Translations under genes and position numbers: made by a program
In this document: piece by piece, positions 16,396 to 24,536 of the stretch
Layout of the letters: the number at the start of each line of letters is the position of its first letter
Numbering within the stretch: position 1 is the first letter of the stretch
Assembly (NCBI GenBank): GCA_900757795.1
Contig: CAAEPE010000037.1
Coordinates: 1-64,000 of the forward strand
DNA from: an uncultured Phascolarctobacterium sp.
Lineage (GTDB): Bacteria; Bacillota; Negativicutes; Acidaminococcales; Acidaminococcaceae
Direction: 5' to 3'
Length of the DNA stretch: 64,000 nt
The notes under the pieces: model-generated
The model's input: the letters and a program-made list of their open reading frames with translations, nothing else
The model's database searches: none
What the model was told of the DNA's origin: nothing

Positions 16396-17088
16396 ATGTA
16401 TATTTACGCCATCGGTGACCTGCATTTGTCAGGCGACCCGCCAAGCAAACCCATGGAAATTTTTGGCGAGCATTGGCTGGGACACAAGGAAAAAATAAAA
16501 AATAATTGGCTGCAAACCGTGCAGGCTGATGATACCGTAATTATCTGCGGCGACATCAGCTGGGCTATGGGTTTGCAAAATGCCGCTGACGACCTTGGCT
16601 GGCTGGCGCAGCTTCCCGGACGCAAATTGCTGCTGCGGGGCAATCACGATTATTGGTGGGCCAGCCTTGCAAAAATGCAGCAGCTTTACGGTGCCGCTTT
16701 TGAATTTTTGCAGAACGGCTGCATTATGGCTGGCAGCACAGCCATCTGCGGTACGCGGGGCTGGATACTGCCTTCCTCGGACAATTTTTCTGCGGAGGAC
16801 GAAAAAATTTATAAGCGCGAAGCCATCCGCTTACAATTATCCTTAGACGCGGCTGCCAAACAAAAGCCGGAAAAAATTATTGCGGCGCTGCATTATCCGC
16901 CGCTGTTTGCGCCGGAAGAAGAAACGCTGTTTACTAATCTTTTAGAAGAATATAACGTGCAATTTTGCGTTTACGGCCACATTCACGGCGAAAATCATGT
17001 GCAGACCTTTGAAGGACTGCGCCGAGGCGTAAATTACAAATTAGTCAGCTGCGATACGCAAGACTTTAATTTGAGCAAGATTGTTTAA
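16396..17088 (+). CDS. Calcineurin-like metallophosphoesterase
   Basis: This 230-residue protein starts MYIYAIGDLHLSG and has the metallophosphoesterase motifs in order: GDLHL, GDISWA, RGNHDYWW, HYPP and GHIHGE, giving a complete dinuclear metal site. It belongs to a conserved family of small bacterial phosphoesterases whose substrate is unknown. The start at ATG 16396 has a GAGG ribosome-binding site 16 nt after the HAD gene stop; longer open frame upstream lies within the HAD gene and is not used. A terminator follows directly. Confidence 0.88.
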   Translation: MYIYAIGDLHLSGDPPSKPMEIFGEHWLGHKEKIKNNWLQTVQADDTVIICGDISWAMGLQNAADDLGWLAQLPGRKLLLRGNHDYWWASLAKMQQLYGAAFEFLQNGCIMAGSTAICGTRGWILPSSDNFSAEDEKIYKREAIRLQLSLDAAAKQKPEKIIAALHYPPLFAPEEETLFTNLLEEYNVQFCVYGHIHGENHVQTFEGLRRGVNYKLVSCDTQDFNLSKIV

Positions 17089-17097
17089 AATAAAAAT

Positions 17098-17122
17098 ACC
17101 CGCTGACAAAGCGGGTTTTTTT
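17098..17122 (+). terminator. Terminator after the HAD-metallophosphoesterase pair
   Basis: ACCCGCT and AGCGGGT pair around a short loop and are followed by TTTTTTT, starting 10 nt after the stop codon. Confidence 0.9.
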
Positions 17123-17441
17123 ATTGCGCGCGACCGGCTGGCGGCTTGCACTGACAGTGCTTACTGCCTTCAGCATTTCCAAAAGTCCCCTCAATTGGCC
17201 GCTTCTGCGAATCGCCTTTTTTCTTTTCTCCGGCGATATTTTCGTCACGCGACAGAAGCAGAATAAATATTTAAAAAATAAAAAACAACAACGGCAGATA
17301 GCTATAACGCCCAACACCGTTGTTGTTCATGGTGAAATTATACAACATCAACTATTTCTTGTAAACAGTTTTTGTATATTTTTTTGTAAAAATTTTACCG
17401 GTTGGCAAAAGCGCGCCAATCTTTACAAATTCGCTAAAAAA
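17123..17441. other. 319-bp interval without a convincing gene between the phosphoesterase gene and purC
   Basis: The interval holds the purC-side terminator (17270-17326) and, at about 17125-17262, a patch that is clearly richer in G+C than its surroundings and contains the near-palindrome GCACTG-A-CAGTGC. Open frames exist on both strands but none has a ribosome-binding site or a recognisable protein. The patch could be a dispersed repeat or a small RNA; nothing in this window repeats it. Confidence 0.4.
17270..17326 (-). terminator. Probable purC terminator
   Basis: On the minus strand CAACAACGG and CCGTTGTTG pair around a 22-nt loop that can fold further, followed by TTTTTTATTTTTT. It lies about 115 nt downstream of the purC stop. 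Confidence 0.7.
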
Positions 17442-18317
17442 TTAGAAAGCAAATTTTTCGCCGGTCAGCAGCTCGTATGCTTCAATGTATTTAGCAATGG
17501 TTTTGTCGATAACGTCCTGCGGCAGCTCATAGCCTGCGCCGGGGTTCTCTTTCAGCCAGTTGCGTACAAACTGTTTGTCATAAGAAGGCTGGTCATGGCC
17601 AACTTCATAGCCTTCCAAAGGCCAGAAGCGGGAGCAGTCCGGAGTAATCATTTCGTCGCCTAAAACTACTTCGCCGTTTTCGTCCAAACCAAACTCAAAT
17701 TTGGTATCGGCAATAATAATGCCGCGGGACAGAGCATAATCAGCGCATTTTTTGTAAATAGCGATAGTATAATCGCGCAGCTTCAAAGCGTATTCTTTGC
17801 CGCGGCCGGGATACAGCTTCTCTAAAATTTCAATGCTGCGTTCTACGCTGATGTTTTCGTCATGGTCGCCGATTTCAGCCTTGGTGCTGGGAGTAAACAA
17901 AACTTCAGGCAGTTTTTGGCATTCCTGCAAGCCTTCAGGCAGCTTAATACCGCAGATTTCGCCGCATTCTTTGTAGCTTGCCCAGCCGCTGCCGGTAATG
18001 TAACCGCGCACGATGCACTCAACGGGCAGCATTTCCAGTTTTTTACATTTCATGCTGTTGCCGGTAAATTCCGGTTTGCGGAAAAATTCAGGCATATCCT
18101 CTACATCAACGGAAAGCATGTGGTTAGGCACGATATCTTTAGTAAAATCGAACCAAAACTTAGAGAGTTGAGTGAGCACAGTACCTTTTTTCTTAATATC
18201 ATTTTTCAGGATAACGTCGAACGCAGAAATACGATCGGTAGCTACCATTACGATGCTGTCACCGATGTCATACATTTCACGAACCTTGCCGGATTTGAAC
18301 GGTTTGTATTCTTGCAT
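17442..18317 (-). CDS. purC: Phosphoribosylaminoimidazole-succinocarboxamide synthase (SAICAR synthetase)
   Basis: This 291-residue enzyme catalyses the ATP-dependent joining of CAIR and aspartate in purine synthesis. The N-terminus KSGKVREMYDIGD and the blocks ATDRISAFDV, VECIVRGYITGSGW and IIADTKFEFG are classic PurC signatures. It is of the longer form (about 290-300 residues) also found in eukaryotes and some bacteria, not the 235-residue form. It stands alone rather than in a pur operon. The upstream DNA (18368-18405) contains two CGAAC words between A6GT and ACT6 arms, which may be a regulator site or a weak terminator of the preceding gene. Confidence 0.93.
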   Translation of the reverse strand: MQEYKPFKSGKVREMYDIGDSIVMVATDRISAFDVILKNDIKKKGTVLTQLSKFWFDFTKDIVPNHMLSVDVEDMPEFFRKPEFTGNSMKCKKLEMLPVECIVRGYITGSGWASYKECGEICGIKLPEGLQECQKLPEVLFTPSTKAEIGDHDENISVERSIEILEKLYPGRGKEYALKLRDYTIAIYKKCADYALSRGIIIADTKFEFGLDENGEVVLGDEMITPDCSRFWPLEGYEVGHDQPSYDKQFVRNWLKENPGAGYELPQDVIDKTIAKYIEAYELLTGEKFAF

Positions 18318-18456
18318 TGATAAAGCCTCCTAATATAAGCATTATTATTTTACTGTAATATAATACCACATGACGTCAAAAAAGTCGAACGTTTAACGAA
18401 CTTTTTTCTAAAACCTTCGGAAAGAATTCTTGGCTTTTAAAAAACTTATTCCGTTT

Positions 18457-19587
18457 TTATTTCATGGTAATCAATTCGTAATCGCGGGTGCCTAAGCCGA
18501 TTTTTTCGGCATGAGCCAAGCAGCTTTTCCATTCTGATTCGGGAGTAGTGTTATGAAAATGATCGTGTCCCGCGCAGCCGGCAGCGTCGGCAGCCAAATG
18601 CTCGCCCAAAACGGAATTGGCGATGGCAGGCGCAGCATTTACCAAATCAGCGCAGGCTTGGTCCAAAGCAACGGGGTCAAAAGAAGCCAGCATACCGATA
18701 TTCGGCACGATGGGCGCGTCGTTTTCGGCATGGCAATCGCAATAAGGAGAAACGTCCACTATCAAGCTTACATGGAAGTTGGGACGGTCCTGGCAGATAG
18801 CCTGAGCGTATTCAGCCATTTTTTTGTTAAGATTTTCTTTGCTGGCGTCGTTAAGCGCATGAATGGCGTCCATGGGGCACAAGCCTAAACAGCGTCCGCA
18901 GCCTACGCATTTATTAACGTCAATACTTGCTTTGCGGTCGGTAATAGAAGGCGCTCCATGAGCGCAGATTTTTACGCAGCGTCCGCAGCCGATACATTTC
19001 TTTTGATTAACTTTAGGCTTGCCGTCATTGTGCATTTCCATTTTGCCTGCGCGGGAACCGCCGCCCATGCCTAAATTTTTGATAGCGCCGCCAAAGCCAG
19101 TCATTTCGTGGCCTTTAAAATGCGTCAAAGAAATAACAATATCGGCATCCATAATTGCGCGGCCTATCTTTGCTTCCTTAACCAATTCGCCGTTTTTTAC
19201 CGGCACATACGCTTCGTCCGTACCTTTAAGGCCGTCGGCAATGATAACGTGACAGTTGGTAGCTAAAGGATTAAAGCCATTTTCGTAAGCGGTATCCATG
19301 TGCTCCAAAGCGTGCTTGCGGCTGCCCACATACAGCGTATTGCAGTCGGTCAAAAAAGGTCTGCCGCCCAATTCCTTGACTAAATCTGCCACAGCCTTGG
19401 CGTAGTTAGGCCGCAGATAAGAAATATTGCCCAACTCGCCGAAGTGCAGCTTAATGGCAACAAATTGCTTCTTAAAATCAATACTTTCAATACCCGCTTT
19501 TTTCATCAGCTTCTGCAGCTTCGCCGGCAGACTGAGGCCGCCGTAACCCGTGCGAAAATCTGTAAAATATACCTTGGACTTCTCCAT
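18457..19587 (-). CDS. DUF362 family protein with two 4Fe-4S ferredoxin motifs
   Basis: This 376-residue protein consists of a DUF362 domain interrupted by a bacterial ferredoxin insert. Two complete clusters are visible near residues 198-240: CIGCGRCVKICAHG and CVGCGRCLGLCPMDA. The DUF362 part has KLHFGELGN near residue 46 and LTHFKGHEMTGFGGAIKNLGMG near residue 154 (within the family's conserved block). Such proteins are frequent in anaerobes; the reaction is not known, though electron transfer or metal-cluster handling is likely. A second operon partner is not evident; a PHP-domain gene lies 24 nt upstream on the same strand and may be co-transcribed. Confidence 0.88.
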   Translation of the reverse strand: MEKSKVYFTDFRTGYGGLSLPAKLQKLMKKAGIESIDFKKQFVAIKLHFGELGNISYLRPNYAKAVADLVKELGGRPFLTDCNTLYVGSRKHALEHMDTAYENGFNPLATNCHVIIADGLKGTDEAYVPVKNGELVKEAKIGRAIMDADIVISLTHFKGHEMTGFGGAIKNLGMGGGSRAGKMEMHNDGKPKVNQKKCIGCGRCVKICAHGAPSITDRKASIDVNKCVGCGRCLGLCPMDAIHALNDASKENLNKKMAEYAQAICQDRPNFHVSLIVDVSPYCDCHAENDAPIVPNIGMLASFDPVALDQACADLVNAAPAIANSVLGEHLAADAAGCAGHDHFHNTTPESEWKSCLAHAEKIGLGTRDYELITMK

Positions 19588-19611
19588 GTTACTACCTCCT
19601 TATTTTTCGTC

Positions 19612-20427
19612 CTATAATAAATCTCCCAGCTTCAGCATAGAAGTATCCACATAAGGCACTCCCAAGGCACGCCCCGGAACAAAGGTTCCGTGACAGTCGC
19701 TGCCGCCGGTAATATATAAATTATGTTTTTGACAGTGGCGCAATAAACGCTGCGTTCCCGCTTCGCTATGACCGCTGTGATAACATTCAAAACCGTCCAA
19801 AGGCTCGGTGCGCAGTAAATCCATAACCCGCTCCAAGCCGGGGCCGTGAAAGCCGCTGGCCGCATGGGCGCAGATTGCTATGCCGCCCGCGCCGTGAATG
19901 GCATCCACAACCTGATTGATAGGCGGAAATTCCGGAAAGCCCAAGTCATGCTCTGCAGTAAAAATACGCTGAAAAAAATCATTCACGCCGCTGCACAGTC
20001 CCTTGTCTTCCAAATAAGCCAAAGCCGCCCAGCCGCCGCGCCGTCTGTCATAAGCATAAGCGGCAAATTCTTCGCAGTCCACCGGCCAGCCGTCGCGTTT
20101 GAGCAAAGCTATGCTGTCCACATCCTTCTGCCGCAGTAAATTTTCGTTGTGCCGCGTAAGCTCCAGCAAATGCTTATTATTGATATCAATGCCGTAGCCT
20201 AAAATATGAAAGGATAAATCCTCTTTCGTCGAACATATCTCCGCCGCAGGCAAAAATTTCAGACCGGCGGCTTGAGCCAAAACCGCAGTTTCCGCCACAT
20301 TGGCCACGCTGTCGTGATCCGTAACGGCAAGCAAACCTAGCCCCACAAATAACGCCTGCTCCACTAATTCTTCAGGAGTCCAGGTTCCGTCAGAAGCGGT
20401 AGTATGAATATGCAGATCAGCCTTCAT
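19612..20427 (-). CDS. PHP-domain metal-dependent phosphoesterase
   Basis: This 271-residue protein starts MKADLHIHTTASDGTW, the first PHP motif (HIH plus downstream D), followed by LAVTDHDS and later GGSDCHGTF. The metal ligands of the PHP phosphoesterase (YciV/RNase AM-like, 3',5'-nucleotide phosphatase) family are present. The start ATG 20427 overlaps znuB by 11 bp; a longer frame reading into znuB is not credible. The gene is the last of a znuA-znuC-znuB-PHP run, so it may be co-expressed with the metal importer. Exact substrate unknown. Confidence 0.85.
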   Translation of the reverse strand: MKADLHIHTTASDGTWTPEELVEQALFVGLGLLAVTDHDSVANVAETAVLAQAAGLKFLPAAEICSTKEDLSFHILGYGIDINNKHLLELTRHNENLLRQKDVDSIALLKRDGWPVDCEEFAAYAYDRRRGGWAALAYLEDKGLCSGVNDFFQRIFTAEHDLGFPEFPPINQVVDAIHGAGGIAICAHAASGFHGPGLERVMDLLRTEPLDGFECYHSGHSEAGTQRLLRHCQKHNLYITGGSDCHGTFVPGRALGVPYVDTSMLKLGDLL

Positions 20428-21283
20428 TATTTTTACCCTCTTCCTCGCAAATGCGGCAGCGATGAGGTACAGGCTGCTTATTCGTTGGTTTATTGCCCAC
20501 TGCATTGCTCAAAAGGAACAGCGCCGTACCCGTCAGCACGATAGTGCCGCCGGGAGCAAGATTAGCATAATAAGAAATAGTTAAACCTAAAAAGACGGTC
20601 AGCAACCCGTAAAGCATACTCTGCATAATAGTCGCCGCAAAGCTGCGGGCAGTCTGCAAAGCGCAGGCCACGGGAATAACCATCATGGCAGAAACTAAAA
20701 GCAAACCTACAATGCGCATGGATAAAGCTACCGTCAGCGCCGTCAGCAAAGCCAGCAGCAAATTCAGCCGCTCCACCGGCAGACCGGAAACTTTAGCCGA
20801 AACCTCGTCAAAGGTTAAATATTGTAAGGGTCTGTAAAAAAGCATTACAAAAAGTACCGTGCAGCAGCCTAAGGCAGTAACAATCAATAAATCCTTGCTG
20901 CTGACGGTCATCAGGCTGCCGAAAAGGATACTGCCTAAATTAAAACCGCCGTCTTTATTTAAGCCGGTAAAAATAACCGCCAAACCCATACCGCTGTAAA
21001 AAAAAATCGCCAGCACCATATCGGACGCATCACTAAGGCGCGTGCGCACCTTTTCAATGGCCAACGCGCCGATAATCGTAGCAGCCGCAGCACTCAAAAC
21101 CGGGCTGTAACCCCACAAAGCGCCGCCTGCCACACCGGCAAAAGCAATATGACCTAAGCCGTCGCCAATAAGGGACTGACGGCGCAGCACCAAAAAGCTG
21201 CCAATCAGCGGACAGATAACTGCCATAATCAGGCCTGCCAGCCACGCCCGCTGCATAAATTCCATTTCTAACATTTCCAGCAT
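20417..21283 (-). CDS. znuB: Metal ABC transporter permease (ZnuB-type)
   Basis: This 288-residue permease of the ABC-3 family has eight or nine hydrophobic segments. The family pattern is seen in GSFLVLRRQSLIGDGLGHIAF in pieces near residues 28-48, FDEVSAKVSGLP near residue 158, and the helix pair MRIVGLLLVSAMMVIPVA. It forms the membrane channel for zinc or manganese brought by the lipoprotein encoded two genes upstream. The C-terminus carries an unusual short tail with HRCRICEEE. The metal is not determined by sequence; zinc is the most common for this gene order. Confidence 0.87.
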   Translation of the reverse strand: MLEMLEMEFMQRAWLAGLIMAVICPLIGSFLVLRRQSLIGDGLGHIAFAGVAGGALWGYSPVLSAAAATIIGALAIEKVRTRLSDASDMVLAIFFYSGMGLAVIFTGLNKDGGFNLGSILFGSLMTVSSKDLLIVTALGCCTVLFVMLFYRPLQYLTFDEVSAKVSGLPVERLNLLLALLTALTVALSMRIVGLLLVSAMMVIPVACALQTARSFAATIMQSMLYGLLTVFLGLTISYYANLAPGGTIVLTGTALFLLSNAVGNKPTNKQPVPHRCRICEEEGKNNEG

Positions 21284-21294
21284 TTTCTTTTCCT

Positions 21295-22020
21295 CTATCG
21301 ATAAAAATAACCGTGCTTATGATGGTGCTGTAAAGCGGCATGTACTTCGCCGCGGAAGCAGATACCGTGATTGATGCACAAAGCGCTTTTAGCAGCGTCC
21401 GCCGCCAGTTCTAAATCGTGAGAAATCATAACAATAGTCACGTTCTGCTCCCGGTTAATAGTTTTCAGCATAGCATAAAGCGCAGTTTTGGAGCCGGTAT
21501 CAATGCCGGTAGCAGGCTCGTCCAGCAGCAAAATCTGCGGACGGTGCACCATGGCCCGCGCCAAAAATACCCGCTGCTGCTGGCCGCCGCTAAGCTCGCC
21601 AATCTTACGGCTGCGCAAATCTGTCAGCTGAAAATCATGCAAAGCCTTTTCTACGGCCTGCTTTTCTTCCTTACCAAAGCGCCGCCACAAGCTGCCGGAT
21701 TTTAATAAGCCTAAAGCGACAACTTCTTCCACGCTGATAGGAAAGCCCCGCTGCATTTTCATAGGATTCTGCGCTACATAGCCAATTTTTTGCCAATCCT
21801 TAAAGCTGTCAATAGGCTGCCCGTAATAATATATTTCGCCGACAGTAGGCGGCATAGCGTGAGCCAGCATTTTTAGCAGTGTGCTTTTGCCCGCGCCGTT
21901 GGCGCCAATAACGGCAACAAAATCGCCTTGCGCAATATCTAAATCTAATTTGTGAAAAACCCAGCCCTCACCATAGTCAAAGCCCAGTCCCCGCACGGTA
22001 ATAATATTATTTGCTTCCAT
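21295..22020 (-). CDS. znuC: Metal ABC transporter ATP-binding protein (ZnuC-type)
   Basis: The ATPase of about 241 residues has Walker A GANGAGKST, ABC signature LSGGQQQRVFLARAM, Walker B ILLLDEPATG and the H-loop MISHD. Two starts are possible: ATG 22038, overlapping the end of znuA, and ATG 22020. The latter has AAGGA at 7-nt spacing and starts where family members usually do, so it is chosen. It is 11 nt from znuB and clearly in one operon with znuA and znuB. Confidence 0.9.
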   Translation of the reverse strand: MEANNIITVRGLGFDYGEGWVFHKLDLDIAQGDFVAVIGANGAGKSTLLKMLAHAMPPTVGEIYYYGQPIDSFKDWQKIGYVAQNPMKMQRGFPISVEEVVALGLLKSGSLWRRFGKEEKQAVEKALHDFQLTDLRSRKIGELSGGQQQRVFLARAMVHRPQILLLDEPATGIDTGSKTALYAMLKTINREQNVTIVMISHDLELAADAAKSALCINHGICFRGEVHAALQHHHKHGYFYR

Positions 22021-22030
22021 GATAATATCC

Positions 22031-22906
22031 TTATTCATTCAACGCCTTTTTAAGGTTAGCAATATTCTGCTCCATAATTTTGAGATAATCTAAGCCAGCC
22101 TTGCGTCCTTCTTCGTCCAAACCCTCTAACGGGTCAAGCACTGCTGTCTGCGCGTCTGCCTCCTGCGCTACCAAAGCGGCAATTTTAGGATCGGTAAGCG
22201 TTTCAAAAAAAACATAGCGCACCTTTTCCCGCTTTACTGTAGCAATCAGCCGCTGCATATCCGCAGGCGTAGGCTCTGCTTCCGCAGAAATTCCCGCTAC
22301 GCTTAGCTGGCGCAGACCGTAATCAGCAGCTAAATGTCCAAAGGCTGCATGTGCAGTCACAAAAACCTTTTTCGGCGCTGTACCTGCAATAGCCGTCAAT
22401 TCTTTATCTAGCGCCGCTAATTTCGCCACATAATTTTTGCTGCTGCGCTTATAATCGGCTGCGTTTTTTGCGTCAGCCACGCACAAGGCTTCAGTAATGC
22501 GCTCTACTTCAATTATGGCGCGCTTAGGGCTAACCCATACGTGGGGATCCTGCCTGCCGCCGCGCTCAAACAGTCCTCTGCCTGCCTCCACAGGCAATAT
22601 TTTGCGCTCGCTTAAAGCTTCCAATGCTTGCTCCGCCCAAGGCTCCACCATGCCGTTATAAACAAAAACCTGCGCATGCCCAAGCTTAGTCAAATCACGC
22701 GGCGACGGCTCCCAATCGTGAGGCTCCGCACCGTCCGGAACTAAAGTTGTTACCTGTACGTGCTCGCCGCCAACGGCCTGCACAAATTCTGCCATAGGAT
22801 AAAAGCTGGCAGCCACCTGCAGCTTGCCTTTGTCTGCGTTCTGCATACCGCCGCAGCCTGCAGCAATATTCATCATAATTATTAGTAAAAAAATTAAAAC
22901 CTTCAT
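22031..22906 (-). CDS. znuA: Metal-binding substrate lipoprotein of ABC importer (ZnuA-type)
   Basis: This is a lipoprotein of the cluster 9 metal-binding family (about 291 residues from MKVLIFLL). The signal peptide ends in a lipobox NIAAGC. Metal ligands are visible as histidines in GAEPHDWEPSP, QDPHVWVSP and VTAHAAFGHLAADYG, with an acidic fourth ligand expected near the C-terminus. The His-rich loop typical of some ZnuA proteins is absent, so manganese is possible. No ribosome-binding site precedes the likely starts (22906 or 22912), and a promoter ends only a few bases upstream, so the messenger may be leaderless. Confidence 0.85.
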   Translation of the reverse strand: MKVLIFLLIIMMNIAAGCGGMQNADKGKLQVAASFYPMAEFVQAVGGEHVQVTTLVPDGAEPHDWEPSPRDLTKLGHAQVFVYNGMVEPWAEQALEALSERKILPVEAGRGLFERGGRQDPHVWVSPKRAIIEVERITEALCVADAKNAADYKRSSKNYVAKLAALDKELTAIAGTAPKKVFVTAHAAFGHLAADYGLRQLSVAGISAEAEPTPADMQRLIATVKREKVRYVFFETLTDPKIAALVAQEADAQTAVLDPLEGLDEEGRKAGLDYLKIMEQNIANLKKALNE

Positions 22907-22912
22907 AATCAT

Positions 22913-22942
22913 AGAATATGCCATTAAACCTAACTTGTCAAT
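22913..22942 (-). promoter_or_regulatory. Promoter abutting the znuA start
   Basis: On the minus strand TTGACA is followed after 17 nt by TATTCT, which ends immediately before ATGATTATGAAG, the proposed start of znuA. Transcription would begin within about 7 nt, leaving almost no 5' leader. An upstream in-frame ATG at 22972 would need a different promoter. Confidence 0.5.
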
Positions 22943-23060
22943 GTAAAACGGGAAAAACTGCCTTACTTCCACAAATTCAGTTTATAAAGCACCAAAAAAG
23001 GCTGCCGGTATAACCGACAGCCTCTAAAGGAAAAGGTGAATAGAAAGATGAAACAATAAG

Positions 23061-23510
23061 TTAACCTTCAATAGCAATATACTTTTTAGCTTCTACAGCT
23101 TTATGCTCAACTTTAGGAATGGTAACCTTCAAAATTCCGTCCTCAAATTTAGCTTTGATGTCCTCTTGCTGAACATCTTCGCCAATGTAAAAAGTTCTTG
23201 CGCATTGACCGGCATAACGCTCGCGGCGAATATAAACATCTTTATCAGTCTTTTCGTCTTTTTCCAAGCCTTTGGCAGCGCTGATGGTCAAATAACCATT
23301 TTCCAGTTTAGCGCTGACGTCTTCTTTTTTAAAGCCGGGCAATTCAATATCCATTTCATAAGCATTGTCACATTCTCTAATATCAGTTTTCATGATATTT
23401 TTTGCATGTTTACCGTAAAGCGGATTGCGGCGGCCAAAAAACTCTTTTTCAAACGGAAAATCCATCAAATCATCAAATAAGCTTTCACCAAATACACTAG
23501 GCATCATCAT
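23061..23510 (-). CDS. hsp20: Small heat-shock protein, Hsp20/alpha-crystallin family
   Basis: This 149-residue chaperone has the alpha-crystallin domain at about residues 45-145: MDIELPGFKKEDVSAKLENG, the central block RRERYAGQCARTFYIGEDV, and the end KFEDGILKVTIPK with the conserved GxLxxxxPK. It prevents aggregation of unfolded proteins as an oligomer in the cytoplasm. The ribosome-binding site is TTGGAGGAA. Regulation is readable: its promoter is overlapped by a CIRCE operator at 23655-23681, so HrcA should repress it. Confidence 0.93.
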   Translation of the reverse strand: MMMPSVFGESLFDDLMDFPFEKEFFGRRNPLYGKHAKNIMKTDIRECDNAYEMDIELPGFKKEDVSAKLENGYLTISAAKGLEKDEKTDKDVYIRRERYAGQCARTFYIGEDVQQEDIKAKFEDGILKVTIPKVEHKAVEAKKYIAIEG

Positions 23511-23637
23511 AAGTCATTCCTCCAATTATTTTGCTTGTAGTCTGCATTTTCATGTTGATGCTGCAAGTATTAATTTGATTTTTTACTCGGAATTGAGTTG
23601 CTTACTTGTTTCAGTAGCTCTTTTCTTTTGTTGATTA

Positions 23638-23681
23638 TGTTATACCACCTTTTGTTAGCACTGTCAAGCCTTGAGTGCTAA
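23638..23681 (-). promoter_or_regulatory. hsp20 promoter overlapped by a CIRCE operator (HrcA site)
   Basis: TTAGCACTG-N9-GAGTGCTAA at 23655-23681 matches the CIRCE consensus TTAGCACTC-N9-GAGTGCTAA except for one base. On the minus strand TTGACA (inside the CIRCE) and TATAAC are spaced 17 bp. Repressor binding would cover the -35 box. The 5' untranslated region that follows is about 120 nt. No hrcA, groES or dnaK gene is in the window. Confidence 0.92.
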
Positions 23682-23833
23682 TTTTTAGACAATTTCACAA
23701 AATCAACAAATTTTTTATATATAAGTTGCCAAACTGTAATAACAAGAGCCATAAGTATTAGCGAAAGTACACTTTACACTTATTCTGCCATGTATTATAA
23801 TGAAGAAAAACTAACAAGAAAGAAGGACTTTAC

Positions 23834-24472
23834 ATGAATCTGCCTGATAAAAAATTTATTGCATCCTTTGACATTGACGCACAAAACACCTTTACTCCTG
23901 TATGTCCGCAAGAGCTGCCCGTAGCAGAGGGCGACCAAATTGCCGGTGAACTGAACGCGCAGGCCAAATATGCCAGTCTGCGTCTTGCTTCCCGCGACGC
24001 GCATACTATGAGCGCTCTTTGGCTCAGCGACGCAGAGCACGCGCCCTTAACGCCCATCGAAGGTCATCATGATTTAGATATTCGCTGGCCTGCCCACGCA
24101 ATTATTGGCACTAAAGGCTTTGACTTTATTGACGGTCTTGACCCTGAAGCTTACGATTTTCAAATTTTTAAAGGCATCGAACCGGATAAACATCCATACG
24201 GTGCCTGCTATCATGATTTAAAAAACAGTCTATCTACCGGTGCTATCGAATATCTGCGCTGCCACGGTATTACTACCGTAATTTGCGGCGGTTTAGCTAC
24301 TGATTACTGTGTAAAAAATACAGTATTGCAATTAAAAGCCGCCGGTTTTGACGTAATTTTAAACAAAGCAGCCTGCCGCGGTATTGCTCCCGAAACTATT
24401 GCGGCGGCTATGGAAGAAATGACTGCCGCCGGTGTAAAATTTGTCAACTGCGCTGCCGAACTGGCAAAATAA
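23834..24472 (+). CDS. pncA: Nicotinamidase / cysteine hydrolase (PncA-like isochorismatase fold)
   Basis: This 212-residue hydrolase of the isochorismatase superfamily converts nicotinamide to nicotinate for NAD salvage. The catalytic triad is recognisable: aspartate in FDIDAQNTF, lysine in QIFKGIEP, and cysteine in GGLATDYCVKNT. The metal-site region SRDAHTMSALW also fits PncA. It has its own ribosome-binding site (AGAAAGAAGG) and ends in a bidirectional terminator. A broader cysteine-hydrolase role is possible but the nicotinamidase pattern is strong. Confidence 0.85.
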   Translation: MNLPDKKFIASFDIDAQNTFTPVCPQELPVAEGDQIAGELNAQAKYASLRLASRDAHTMSALWLSDAEHAPLTPIEGHHDLDIRWPAHAIIGTKGFDFIDGLDPEAYDFQIFKGIEPDKHPYGACYHDLKNSLSTGAIEYLRCHGITTVICGGLATDYCVKNTVLQLKAAGFDVILNKAACRGIAPETIAAAMEEMTAAGVKFVNCAAELAK

Positions 24473-24486
24473 TTTTAAAGTAAAAT

Positions 24487-24536
24487 AACAGCTTTCTGTA
24501 CCTTAACATTAAAGCTACAGAAAGCTGTTGTTTTTA
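24487..24536. terminator. Bidirectional terminator between pncA and the SDR gene
   Basis: AACAGCTTTCTGTA and TACAGAAAGCTGTT pair over 14 bp around a 16-nt loop and are followed by GTTTTT on the plus strand. It serves two convergent genes. Confidence 0.85.

Noticed and set aside
17066..17663. Open frames on both strands around the purC 3' end
   Set aside because: They cross two terminators and run into purC; no ribosome-binding site and low-complexity ends.
18368..18405. CGAAC words upstream of purC, reminiscent of PurR boxes
   Set aside because: The two words are in direct rather than inverted orientation and the A/T arms fit a weak terminator as well; no firm consensus match.
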